A stretch of DNA of 64,000 nucleotides, taken from positions 1 to 64,000 of the forward strand of contig JAPPAV010000064.1 in the NCBI GenBank assembly GCA_026705345.1, read 5' to 3'. The translations under genes were made by a program, and so were the position numbers. Positions 9,301 to 17,989 of this stretch are shown here, in pieces. Each line of letters begins with the position of its first letter. Position 1 is the first letter of the stretch. The notes below the pieces were generated by a model that was given only the letters and a program-made list of their open reading frames with translations, did not search any database and had not been told where the DNA came from. This DNA is from Gammaproteobacteria bacterium (GTDB lineage Bacteria; Pseudomonadota; Gammaproteobacteria; Pseudomonadales; Azotimanducaceae).

Positions 9301-12278
9301 TCGCCCAGGGCAGTCCGTTGTTCAGCCTCGGGAGCGCCGAGGAGGTCATCGACCGCGTCGGATTCCACAACATCGGCAAGGAAGCCAAGGCCAACCTGAT
9401 CGCCATGAGCGTCGACGACGGCATGGGCGTCGTCACCAACACCGACGATACGCAACGCGCCGACCTCGATCCCGCCAACGACGCCATCGTCGTGGTGTTC
9501 AACGGCGCGGCCGAGACGCAGTCCATCACCATTCGAACCGCAGCGGGCTTCGCCCTGCACGAGATCCAGCAGGACTCCGCAGACGATGTCGTCCAGGACG
9601 CCTCCTTCGCGGAAGGCGTCGGCGGCGACGGCACGTTCACCGTGCCGGCGCGCACCACGGCCGTTTTCGTCAAGGCCCAGGGCGCGGCGCAAGGCGAGGG
9701 CCTGTCGGCGTTCGTCACGGCGGGCTTCGAGCCGCCGGTGCCCTACGGCGACACCGACATCTACCTGCGCGGCCAGTTCAACGGCTGGGGCACCGGCAAC
9801 CGGCTGACGTACCTCGGCGGCGGCAGCTACGACGGCTTCGTCACACTGGACGCGGGCGACTACGCCTTCAAGATCGCGTCCGCGGACTGGAGCACGGTCG
9901 ACATCGCCGCCCCGGAAGGCCAGGGCGTGATCACGCTGGGCGAACCGGCCACGCTGTCGGCCGCCGGGCGACTGCCGAACCTGTCGATCAGCATTCCGGC
10001 GTCGGGCGAGTACCGCTTCGTGCTTGACGCGCTCGATTCGGATGCACCGATCCTGACGGTGACGAATGCCCGTGCCCTGCCGGTCGAGACCTTTGTACGC
10101 GGCACCATCAACGGCTGGAGTACGGACGATCCGCTGCTCTACACGGGCAAGGGCGACTACCAGGCGACGATCGACATCGAAGCCGGCGACCAGCTGTTCA
10201 AGATCGCGTCGTCCGACTGGGCCACCGTGGATCTCAGCGCGCCGGGAGAAGGCAGCGCGCCGATCGAGCTCAATACCGGCATCGCGTTGTCCGGACCCCG
10301 CAACCCGAACTTCTCGATCTCAATTCCGACGGCGGCGGACTACCTGTTCACGGTGGCCGCGGCGGGCTACGTGTCCGACGACGAAGGCCAGCGCGGCGCG
10401 ACCCTTTGGGTTACCCCGGACGATCCCCACGCCGGCACGTCGCTCTACCTGCGCGGCGGCATGAACGGCTGGGGCACCGACAACGAGATGGCGTTCATCG
10501 GCCGGGCACGGTATCGCACGAGCATCGATCTCGAGGCTGGCGACTACCAGTTCAAGCTCGCGAGCGAAGACTGGTCGACCATCGACATCGGCGCGGCGGA
10601 CACTGCCAACATCGAAGTCGGCATTCCGACCGTCGTCGATGCGGCGGGCCGGGCCCCCAACTTGATGACGAGCATCGCGGAGGCGGATTCCTACACCTTC
10701 ACGCTGGACTGGAGCCGGGGCGTGGCGACGCTGACGATTCAGAAGACGGCGGACGTGCCACCTGATCCGATCAACCAGATGCCGGTGCTGGTCGAGCCTC
10801 TCGACTTCGAGGATGCCGCCGGCTACGCGTTCGAAGACGACGACATGGTCTCGACGATGGTGGTTGCCGACCCGCGGGATGCCGCGAACATGGCGGCGCG
10901 AACCACCCGCAATACCGGCGCGGATGCGAACGCGGGCACGTTGTATCGCGTCGGCGGGGCCATCGCCTTCACCGACGACGACAACCACCTGGCCGTGGAT
11001 GTATACCGCGAAAGCGGGGCCGGGACGGTGGCGCTGTCGGTCGGCAGCGGCAACGACGCCGCGAGCGTTCTGACGGCGACGGCTGAGTACTCCTCCACCG
11101 GCGATTGGGAGACGCTCTACTTCGACTTCTCGGGCTTCGTGGCGGGCGCGGTCTACGACTGGCTGAAGATCGTGTTCGACCAGGGCGTGGCGGGCGACGG
11201 CGGCGACTGGTATTGGGACAACGTTCGCGTCAGCGGTCCGCCGCCGGGCACCGCGCCGCCCTACGGTTCGACGGCGGTCTACGTTCGCGGATCGATGAAC
11301 GGGTGGGGCACGGACAACGCGCTCACCTATATCGGCCGCGGCGTGTACCAGGCAGACCTGTCGCTTGATGCCCAAACCGATGGGTACCTGTTCAAGATCG
11401 CTTCCGAAGACTGGTCGACGGTGAACTTCGGTGCCATGAGCGGCGACGACACCACCGTGACCCTGGATGCCGAGCGCACACTTGCGGCGACGGATCACAA
11501 CCTGACGATCACCGTGTCGACAACGGCCAACCACCGGTTCCAGCTCGATGCCAGCGATCCAACGGCACCGATCCTCGTAGTGACCGACCTCGATGCAGCA
11601 CCCTACGGCTACGGCACCACGCAGTCGTCGATCTACGTTCGCGGCGGCTTCAACGAATGGGGCACGGCCAGCGAAGCGCACTATGCGGGCGGCGACGTCT
11701 ACGAAGCGGTCATTCCCGTCGAAGTCGGTACCTACGAGTTCAAGGTAGCCTCGGAGGACTGGGCAACGGTCAACCTGGGCGCCGGTGCGTCGAATACCGT
11801 GACCATCGGGACCGCTTTTGGCCACTTGGCTGACGGCGGCGGCAACCTGTCGATCTCCATCGCCGAGGCCAATGAGTACCTGTTCACGGTTGATGCGTCG
11901 GCGGAGACGCCAACACTATGGGTAGTCCCGTTCAAACCATTCGGCGCCACGGAGGTGTTTGTGCGCGGCGGCATGAACGGATGGGGAACCGACAACATGG
12001 TCGTGTTCAAGGGCACCGCGCGTTATGCGACGCACATCGCCCTCGAAGCCGGCGACTACGAGTTCAAGGTGGCCTCTGAGGATTGGGCAACCGTCAACCT
12101 CGGCGCCGCGGAGGGTGCCGCGACCCAAGTGACGCCCGGTGAGGCGTACACCAGCCTGGCCCAGGGCGGAGGAAACCTGATGATTACCATCGACACCGCC
12201 GGCACCTATCGATTCCAGGTCGACGGTGCCAGGAATGTACCGCCAGCGCTGCTCATCGAGCAGACACCCGGCTCGTAG
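6303..12278 (+). CDS. Giant outer-membrane pullulanase-type GH13 lipoprotein with six starch-binding-like repeats
   Basis: 1991 residues. A lipoprotein signal ends in the lipobox LAAGC (Cys23) followed by a Gly run. A carbohydrate-binding beta domain like those of bacterial pullulanases begins near residue 80 (NEAVVYYNRRDKNFDGW); CBM48-like and catalytic GH13 domains follow, with nucleophile Asp754 (GFRFDWM), Glu783 (YGEGW) and Asp878 (SVHDGMTLWD), the pullulanase variant of the last motif. A DUF3372-like beta domain closes the catalytic part near residue 1130. After it come six repeats of about 110 residues, interrupted between the third and fourth by a jelly-roll-like module. It should debranch alpha-1,6 bonds of starch or glycogen, probably at the cell surface, and feeds the receptor gene that starts 13 bases downstream. 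Confidence 0.93.
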   Translation: MRFGPARILGLAILLASFLAAGCGGGGGAGGDQTPLVVCDDDEILLENGQCGPKPVLVCDPPEVAVDGRCIIPDKPTPKYTPGPNEAVVYYNRRDKNFDGWVLHLWNNGCEAGSWDNERVTLRGSGGGVDYSYEGTGTSWPDGPAPNYQHYEDGEVDPIYGAYWVLQLQDEAVCGNFIIHGLAGAPQTVDLRINFSEDTANPYRNMYWVVVDSTLAENELREARTAAEPICINDVCEEYEAPPLAIEDQAAHWIDAGTIAWNRTLDNVELYSSLDGTLDVEAQGEGESAVGVVTGGELAASLNSSEMTDAQRARSPQLAEYDAYAVDLDLARVKELLTHQLWIVGTDADGNQFGTQLQLSGVLDDIYTSGSDDADEATLGLRYEGGSITANVWAPTAQEVKLLVYDVRPDGRLAYDSESGMTLDGDTGIWSVTGDENGWDRKYYRFLVTAYHASEGKVLKREARDPYSVSAYTGSLMSQFVNIADDDLKPAGWDSHVAPAAVSPESAIIYEGHVRDFSARDSSTPADHRGKFLAFTAGNSAPVSHLKRLADAGVTHFHVLPAFDVRSIPEDPERQVNLDNAIYELCRLDDSNKELCPGDVRDVTAIIDKLEGFDPTTDEARKLIDTIRDLDAFNWGYDPVLYNVPEGSYSTDPEGPARIREMRAMNQALHEMGLRVVLDVVYNHTSDEGADGAFSVYDRIVPGYYYRRNPTTGAVERASCCSDTAAEHAMMAKFIKDSAVFWATHYKVDGFRFDWMSLHPKSVMQDTLAAVQAVDPDTYIYGEGWGPGTGTAPDTFELSTQANMAGTGIGTFNDRMRDRLRDLSISIGGDLTRVRAGLAGNLAEFQLVLDSGVTIAAGSDGGYTADPQESVNYASVHDGMTLWDGLNRGGVLPSGIEPTSDRVRIAAQAQSLVLLSQGVPFVHMGGDILRSKSLSHNSYNAGDWFNFVDFTLGDNNWNVGLPPEGPPDADVLAAIDDPNADPTADDIATSLALFEEFVEIAQGSPLFSLGSAEEVIDRVGFHNIGKEAKANLIAMSVDDGMGVVTNTDDTQRADLDPANDAIVVVFNGAAETQSITIRTAAGFALHEIQQDSADDVVQDASFAEGVGGDGTFTVPARTTAVFVKAQGAAQGEGLSAFVTAGFEPPVPYGDTDIYLRGQFNGWGTGNRLTYLGGGSYDGFVTLDAGDYAFKIASADWSTVDIAAPEGQGVITLGEPATLSAAGRLPNLSISIPASGEYRFVLDALDSDAPILTVTNARALPVETFVRGTINGWSTDDPLLYTGKGDYQATIDIEAGDQLFKIASSDWATVDLSAPGEGSAPIELNTGIALSGPRNPNFSISIPTAADYLFTVAAAGYVSDDEGQRGATLWVTPDDPHAGTSLYLRGGMNGWGTDNEMAFIGRARYRTSIDLEAGDYQFKLASEDWSTIDIGAADTANIEVGIPTVVDAAGRAPNLMTSIAEADSYTFTLDWSRGVATLTIQKTADVPPDPINQMPVLVEPLDFEDAAGYAFEDDDMVSTMVVADPRDAANMAARTTRNTGADANAGTLYRVGGAIAFTDDDNHLAVDVYRESGAGTVALSVGSGNDAASVLTATAEYSSTGDWETLYFDFSGFVAGAVYDWLKIVFDQGVAGDGGDWYWDNVRVSGPPPGTAPPYGSTAVYVRGSMNGWGTDNALTYIGRGVYQADLSLDAQTDGYLFKIASEDWSTVNFGAMSGDDTTVTLDAERTLAATDHNLTITVSTTANHRFQLDASDPTAPILVVTDLDAAPYGYGTTQSSIYVRGGFNEWGTASEAHYAGGDVYEAVIPVEVGTYEFKVASEDWATVNLGAGASNTVTIGTAFGHLADGGGNLSISIAEANEYLFTVDASAETPTLWVVPFKPFGATEVFVRGGMNGWGTDNMVVFKGTARYATHIALEAGDYEFKVASEDWATVNLGAAEGAATQVTPGEAYTSLAQGGGNLMITIDTAGTYRFQVDGARNVPPALLIEQTPGS
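9741..12275 (+). repeat. Six in-frame repeats of a starch-binding-like module
   Basis: Repeats start near 9741, 10083, 10428, 11259, 11601 and 11934. Each carries (Y/F)(L/V)RG-x(2)-N-x-W-(G/S)-T, a short loop, then (L/V)EAGDY-x-FK(I/V)AS-x-DW(S/A)TV(D/N). About 100-115 residues each. A different module (10800-11236, with DWETLYFDFSG and GDWYWDNVRV, resembling a carbohydrate-binding jelly roll) separates repeats 3 and 4. The last two repeats are the closest pair (KVASEDWATVNLGA in both). The aromatic-rich NGW and DW positions are probable sugar-stacking sites (inference). Confidence 0.85.
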
Positions 12279-12291
12279 GAGGAAGTTGAAA

Positions 12292-15252
12292 ATGAACGAT
12301 TCCAGACGAGTGCAAACAACCATCGCATGGCTGGCCTTTGCCGCGACGGCGCTTTCGGCGGCAGGCCAGGAAGCCGACACGGAACCTGCCGACGAAGACG
12401 ATCCGACCATCGAGGAAGTCGTCGTCACAGGCTTCCGCAGCTCGCTCATGAGCTCTATCCAAAGCAAGCGCTCGGCGGACTCCATCGTCGAGGTCATCAC
12501 CGCGGAGGACATCGGCGGTCTACCCGACTTCTCCATCGCCGATAGCCTGTCGCGGGTGGCGGGGATTACCACGACCCGCTCCGGTGGCCAGGCATCGGAT
12601 ATCCAGATCCGCGGCCTTGGCGACGAGTTCGTGTTCGCGACCATGAAGGGCCGCGAGCAGGTTTCCCCGCACCTAAGGCGAACCATCGAGTTCAACCAGT
12701 ACCCGTCCGAGCTCATCAACCGCGTCACCATCAACAAGACGCCCAAGGCCTCGCTGATCGAGGGCGGCGTGGCCGGGACCGTGGATCTCGACGTGGTCAA
12801 CCCGCTCGACAACCGGCAAGACCGCAAGATCGCCACCAGCCTCCGCCGCACCTTCAACGATCGGGCAGGGGAGGTGTACGGTGCCGACGAGGGAGGTTAC
12901 CGCCTGACCCTGTCTTGGCAGGAGAAGCTCTTCGAAGACACCGTGGGGCTTTCGCTGGGCTACAGCAGGCTGTCCCAGCCGAGCGCGACGGTGCAGTACC
13001 ACGGCGATACGCCCGGGCGGGCCAGGGACGTCTATCCGGCGACCGAGACGGAGGTCTACGTGCCGCAGACCATCCAGTTCTACCAGATCGGCGGCCTGGA
13101 AGTGCGCGATGCCTACTTGGGCTCGCTGCAGCTTCAACCGGTGGACGCGCTCACCATCCAGGCGGATGTGTTCTACACGGAGTTCAGCACCGACACCACG
13201 CGCGACGGGGTCTCGCTGCAGGGCTCGGCAAGCTACGCCATCGCGAACCCCCGCCTCGTCGAAGGCAACTACGCCGTGGGCGGGCTGTTCTACGACGGCA
13301 CCAACATCTTCGTCGTGTCCGGCGACACCAGCGACGACGACGACGTGCTCTCGTCGGGTCTCAACATCGAGTACTCGGCCGGACGTTGGTCCATCGCCCT
13401 CGACGCCTCCCATTCGTCGGCATCGGGCAACCAGGCGGACGGCTACCACTACGCCAACGTGTACCGCCGTTGCACCGAGGACGACCCGGTGTGCACCCGG
13501 ACGGGCTATACCCGGAACAACGGCCAGGTGCACTGGCAGAGCGACGGACTACGCCTCCCCAATGTCGCGTTCGGCGTGCGCATGGACGATTTCAACACCC
13601 TGCGCATGACCCAGTACGGCAAGTATCCACGGCTCTCGGAGGACGAGGTGTCCGCCGTCAAGTTCGACATGGAGTTCGACTTGGCAAGCCCCGTCGTCCC
13701 CGTCGTCCGATTCGGTGCTCGGCAGTCGCAACGGGACTACGCCTACGGTCGACAGGTCTTCCAGTACGGACCCGGGTCCGGCTACATCCACGATGTCGAC
13801 ATGCCCATCACCGAAGCGACCGGCGACGTGGTGTGCTGGGGCGGCGACTATTCGCACTTCCCGTGCTTCATCTCCTTCGACGCGGAAGCCATCCTGCGCC
13901 AGGCCGTGGAGCAGAATCTCGTGCTGCAGTGCGACCCGCAGGCCGTCTACAACTGCGATGAGGATCAACTCGGACCGGATGGCCGGCCGCTGCCTCGGTC
14001 AACCGAGACGATCGCGCGCTGGGGGCTCAACAACCGGTCGGCCTGGTCCGTCCGCCAGCGCGGCGACGTCGGAGAGGACGTCATGGCGTACTACCTGGAG
14101 GCGGACATCGAGACCGAGGTCATCGGACGAACGCTCTCCGGCAACATCGGTGTGCGCGTCGTCGACTCCGAGCAGTCGTCCGTCGCCATCTACGACGTGT
14201 TCGGGGATCCGGCATTGAACGCGGAGCCCATCTGCGACGGCGACGGCCGCTGCCGGGACAACTTCGCCTACGTCACCTTCACCGAGCAGTACCAGGACGT
14301 GTTCCCGTCGCTGAACCTCAACTACATGCTCGCGGAGGACGTCTACCTGCGGTTCGGTGCTGCGAAGGTCATGTCGCGACCGCCGATCAACCGGCTGTCC
14401 AGCGACCAGCCCGTGGACGGCGGCGGCGGCAACTTCATCGACGACTCGACGGCGTCGGAGGGCTACGTCACGTTCAATTTCTCCAACACGAACTCGACGT
14501 CCCTGCGGCCCTTCGAGGCGGAGCAGGTCGACCTCTCCTTCGAGCGCTACTTCGGCGACACGGGGCTGTTCGCCATCGCGGTGTACCACAAGGACATCAA
14601 GTCCTTCATCCAGGATCTGACCATTCCCGAGTTCGACTTCCGGTCCAACGGCTTCGTGATTCCGGAGACCTACGAGGCGGTGGTACTCGATCCCGAGACC
14701 GGCGGCGCGGTGATCACGCCCGTGGAAGTCCGCGACGGCGCGTACACCTTCGCCATCAACAACAAGGAGGGCGGTTATATTCGCGGGGTGGAGTTCTCCT
14801 GGACCCAGATGCTGGACACTTGGCTGCCGGACACGCTCAACGGATTCGGCTTCAACGCCAGCATCGCCTTCGTCGACAGCGAGATCACCATCAACAACCC
14901 GTTCTCCCAGTCCCCGAGTCCCACGTTCTCCTACCCGGGGCTGGCGGACCAGTCCGGCAACCTGACGGTGTTCTACGAGCGCGGCGGATTCGAGGCGCGT
15001 CTCGGCACGAACTACCAGAGCGCCAAGGTGTCGAGCTTCGGCGTCGCCTTCGCCAAGGACACCGTGTTCGCCGAGGAGACCAAGATCGACGCGCAGATCT
15101 CCTATGCGTTCGACAACGGTCTCGAGATCCTCTTGCAGGCCTACAACCTCACCGACGAGCCGAACCGGAGCTACTGGGGCGAGGAATACCTGACCGGCTA
15201 CGTGCAGAACTTCGGCCGCGAGGTCTACCTAGGCGTGGACTACTCGTTCTAG
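12292..15252 (+). CDS. TonB-dependent receptor for starch or maltodextrin
   Basis: 986 residues from the ATG at 12292, which has TAGGAGGAAG 7-16 bases upstream; the upstream in-frame start lies inside the pullulanase gene. Signal peptide ending AAG-QE, then a TonB-box-like IEEVVVTGFR, plug domain (SIVEVITAEDIGGLPDFSIADSLSRVAGI) and a 22-strand-type barrel ending in the aromatic strand YLGVDYSF. The sequence style is that of the proteobacterial sugar receptor group (TIGR01782-like). Placed directly after the surface pullulanase and before an ABC importer, it should carry large maltooligosaccharides across the outer membrane using TonB energy. Confidence 0.93.
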   Translation: MNDSRRVQTTIAWLAFAATALSAAGQEADTEPADEDDPTIEEVVVTGFRSSLMSSIQSKRSADSIVEVITAEDIGGLPDFSIADSLSRVAGITTTRSGGQASDIQIRGLGDEFVFATMKGREQVSPHLRRTIEFNQYPSELINRVTINKTPKASLIEGGVAGTVDLDVVNPLDNRQDRKIATSLRRTFNDRAGEVYGADEGGYRLTLSWQEKLFEDTVGLSLGYSRLSQPSATVQYHGDTPGRARDVYPATETEVYVPQTIQFYQIGGLEVRDAYLGSLQLQPVDALTIQADVFYTEFSTDTTRDGVSLQGSASYAIANPRLVEGNYAVGGLFYDGTNIFVVSGDTSDDDDVLSSGLNIEYSAGRWSIALDASHSSASGNQADGYHYANVYRRCTEDDPVCTRTGYTRNNGQVHWQSDGLRLPNVAFGVRMDDFNTLRMTQYGKYPRLSEDEVSAVKFDMEFDLASPVVPVVRFGARQSQRDYAYGRQVFQYGPGSGYIHDVDMPITEATGDVVCWGGDYSHFPCFISFDAEAILRQAVEQNLVLQCDPQAVYNCDEDQLGPDGRPLPRSTETIARWGLNNRSAWSVRQRGDVGEDVMAYYLEADIETEVIGRTLSGNIGVRVVDSEQSSVAIYDVFGDPALNAEPICDGDGRCRDNFAYVTFTEQYQDVFPSLNLNYMLAEDVYLRFGAAKVMSRPPINRLSSDQPVDGGGGNFIDDSTASEGYVTFNFSNTNSTSLRPFEAEQVDLSFERYFGDTGLFAIAVYHKDIKSFIQDLTIPEFDFRSNGFVIPETYEAVVLDPETGGAVITPVEVRDGAYTFAINNKEGGYIRGVEFSWTQMLDTWLPDTLNGFGFNASIAFVDSEITINNPFSQSPSPTFSYPGLADQSGNLTVFYERGGFEARLGTNYQSAKVSSFGVAFAKDTVFAEETKIDAQISYAFDNGLEILLQAYNLTDEPNRSYWGEEYLTGYVQNFGREVYLGVDYSF

Positions 15253-15263
15253 TCCATCATGCG

Positions 15264-16526
15264 ATGCGTGGGGCGACGCTAGCGGCACTGGCGGCGCTTG
15301 CCGCCACGTCCGCCATCGCGGACGCGGGATCGCCCAACGCGGCTCGCACCGAACCGGTGCCACGCACCATCGAGGTCTGGTACTCCTACACGGCGGACAC
15401 GCGCGAGGAAGCCGTATTCCTCGACGCGGTGCAGTCCTTTCGCGACGCCCATCCGCATCTGACGGTGAACGCCGAACGGATTCCCTACGTGGAGAACGTC
15501 GTCCAGTTCATCACGGCTTCCCAGGGCGGGGAAGCCCCAGACCTCATCCGCATCTCCCACGACGACGTGGGTAAGATCGGCTACGTGCGCATCGAGGGGC
15601 TGCCTCTGTTGGAAGATCTCCGTCCGCACCTGACCCCGGCGCAGCGGCTCGACTACGATCCGCGGGGTTTGCAGGCGATGCGCTACGAGAACGCCCTTTA
15701 CGGTATTCCATCGACCGGCAGCTGCTTGGCCCTCATCTACAACAGAACGCTGTTCGATGCTGCGGGCGAGTCCCATCCCCATGACGAGTGGACCACCGAC
15801 GATCTGCTCCGAGCGGCGCGCCGGCTGACCCGCGGCGAAGTTCACGGCATGGCGGTGCCGGTCAAGACGTCGTACTGGTGGTTCGGCTTCCAGACCGGCT
15901 TCGGGGGCGCGCTGTTCGACGACGAACACAACCCGACGCTGGACTCGCCCGGCTCCGCGGAAGCGCTGGCGTTCTTCCAGGCTTTGGAGAAGGAACACCG
16001 TGTGTCACCCCGGGGAATCAACCCAGAAAGCATGAAGACCCGTTTCAGCCAGAATCGGGTGGCCATGATCTTCGACGGTCCCTGGAACTGGGGCGACTAC
16101 CTCGACGCCGGCGTCGACGTCGGCATTGCGACGCTGCCCGTGGTCGCCGAGACCGGGCTGCGCATGGCGCCGCAACTCAGCTACCACGGCTGGGCGATAT
16201 CGAAACAGAGCGCCGTGAAGGTCGAAGCCTTCGAGCTGGCGCTCTGGCTCAACTCGCCGGAGGTTCAACGTCGGTTCACGGAGGCGACCTACTCGCCCCC
16301 GACGCACCTCGCCCTGTCGTCGGATCCATCGACGTTCGACGATATCGCCGCCGCAGGCTTCCTGCGCCAGGCCGAGTCTTGCGTCCCGGCACCCACGATC
16401 CGCGGCGTGTCGCTCATCTTCGAGCCGCTCGACACGGCGCTTCAGCTTGTCTACGAAGGCGATATGGAACCGGCCGAGGCGCTCGCCGCCGCCAACGTCG
16501 AACTTGCCGCCAAGATGCGCGAATGA
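15264..16526 (+). CDS. Periplasmic sugar-binding protein of a maltodextrin ABC importer (MalE-like)
   Basis: 420 residues from ATG 15264, 11 bases after the receptor stop. Signal peptide MRGATLAALAALAATSAIADA, then the family 1 solute-binding fold with typical blocks (TIEVWYSYT, APDLIRISHDDVG, YGIPSTGSCLALIYNRTLF, RVAMIFDGPWNWGDY). Binding proteins of this family deliver maltose or maltodextrins to the MalFGK core. The stop overlaps the next ATG (ATGA), so synthesis is coupled to the permeases. Confidence 0.9.
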   Translation: MRGATLAALAALAATSAIADAGSPNAARTEPVPRTIEVWYSYTADTREEAVFLDAVQSFRDAHPHLTVNAERIPYVENVVQFITASQGGEAPDLIRISHDDVGKIGYVRIEGLPLLEDLRPHLTPAQRLDYDPRGLQAMRYENALYGIPSTGSCLALIYNRTLFDAAGESHPHDEWTTDDLLRAARRLTRGEVHGMAVPVKTSYWWFGFQTGFGGALFDDEHNPTLDSPGSAEALAFFQALEKEHRVSPRGINPESMKTRFSQNRVAMIFDGPWNWGDYLDAGVDVGIATLPVVAETGLRMAPQLSYHGWAISKQSAVKVEAFELALWLNSPEVQRRFTEATYSPPTHLALSSDPSTFDDIAAAGFLRQAESCVPAPTIRGVSLIFEPLDTALQLVYEGDMEPAEALAAANVELAAKMRE

Positions 16527-17989
16527 AGATCCGACACCCAATTGTCGGCGTCGTGCTCGCGGCGCTAGCGGCTACCGCTGTCGCCCAGGAGACTCCTGAC
16601 GTCGTGGTTCGCAACGACCTCGCCGAGTACCGGCGCATCCACGTGGATGTCACGTTGCCGAGGTCAACCGAGCGTCGGGCGGTACAGGTGTGGACGGCGG
16701 GGGCGTCGTTCGACTCGCTTCGGGAAGCGGAACTGCACTCGACCATCCGAATCGGCGCTACCTCCGCGCTGCTCCGTACGCCGATCGAGGAAGCCTACGA
16801 CGCCTGCTGGAGCGACGCGTTGCCCATGCATCGCGATGCGACCGGCACCGCGGTGCTCGATGCGGCGACGGAGCGGTTCTCCTGTGCCCTGCCGGGGATG
16901 GTTCCCGGCGTCGAGCACTGGATCGCCGTGGTCTCGGTGAATGCACGGGGCGATCCGCTCCATCCCATCGTCCCGGTGCCGGGGCGCACCGATGCCCTGG
17001 ACCAGCGCACGCCGCCGCCGGACACGCGTCCGGTGCTGTTCGCGCTCGGCGCCATCGTGTTGACCTTGGTCGTCCTGCTCGCCTACCTGCGCTGGCGCGA
17101 TGCGATCCAGGGTCGACGCGGCGCGAGGCTGGCCCACCTCTACGTGGCCCCGGCGGTCATCGCGTTGGCCGTTTTGACCTTCTACCCCGTCGCTTACGGG
17201 ATCTGGCTGGCGTTCACGGACGCGCACCAGTCCCATCTCGGCGAGCAGAGCTGGGTGGGGCTTGCGAATTTCGGGACGATCTTTGTCACGCCAGGCGTGG
17301 CACGGGTATCCCTGTTCACGTTGGTCTGGGCGGTTGCCAACGTGTCGATGCATGTCTGCCTGGGGCTGCTGATCGCCACCGCGCTCACCCGGCCGGGACT
17401 GAAGGGACGCACGGTCTACCGGACGTTGCTGCTCTTGCCCTGGGCCATACCCGGTTACATCTCGGTACTCGCCTGGCGCGGCATGCTCGAACCGGCCGGA
17501 CTCCTCAATGCGGTTCTCGGCACCGATCTCGACTGGCTGACCCAACCCGGCGCGGCGCGGACGCTCGTGATTCTGGTGAACATCTGGCTCGGGGTGCCGT
17601 TCATGATGATGGCGCTCTCAGGAGCGTTGCAGAGCGTGCCGCAGGAGATGATGGAGGCGGCGGACGTGGACGGTGTCGGTCGCTGGCGACAGTTCAGGCA
17701 CCTCACGCTGCCGAGCCTCAAGAGTGTTGTGGTGCCGCTCTCCCTGCTCGGTTTCATCTGGACGATCAACATGTTCCACGTCATCTACCTGATGACCCGC
17801 GGTGCGCCGTACGTGGGCTTCGGCGAGCCGGGCGCCACCGACATCCTCATCACCTACGTCTACGACGTCGCGTTCGAGTACGGCAACTACGGCGTGGCCG
17901 CCGCCTGGTCGGTGGCGATCTTCCTGATCCTGCTGGGCTTTTCGTGGTTCTATCTCAAGAAAACGCGCGCCCTGGAGGCGATTTCGTGA
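16523..17989 (+). CDS. MalF-like ABC sugar permease with an N-terminal periplasmic domain
   Basis: 488 residues from ATG 16523, which overlaps the preceding stop. The N-terminus is unusual: a cleavable-looking signal (MKIRHPIVGVVLAALAATAVAQ), then about 140 soluble residues with an immunoglobulin or fibronectin-like pattern, then a membrane helix near 174-192. From about residue 205 it is a normal MalF-type permease with the coupling-helix EAA loop EMMEAADVDGVGRWRQFRHLTLP. The extra domain replaces the membrane-anchored N-terminus usual in MalF and may contact the binding protein (inference). Confidence 0.9.
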   Translation: MKIRHPIVGVVLAALAATAVAQETPDVVVRNDLAEYRRIHVDVTLPRSTERRAVQVWTAGASFDSLREAELHSTIRIGATSALLRTPIEEAYDACWSDALPMHRDATGTAVLDAATERFSCALPGMVPGVEHWIAVVSVNARGDPLHPIVPVPGRTDALDQRTPPPDTRPVLFALGAIVLTLVVLLAYLRWRDAIQGRRGARLAHLYVAPAVIALAVLTFYPVAYGIWLAFTDAHQSHLGEQSWVGLANFGTIFVTPGVARVSLFTLVWAVANVSMHVCLGLLIATALTRPGLKGRTVYRTLLLLPWAIPGYISVLAWRGMLEPAGLLNAVLGTDLDWLTQPGAARTLVILVNIWLGVPFMMMALSGALQSVPQEMMEAADVDGVGRWRQFRHLTLPSLKSVVVPLSLLGFIWTINMFHVIYLMTRGAPYVGFGEPGATDILITYVYDVAFEYGNYGVAAAWSVAIFLILLGFSWFYLKKTRALEAIS

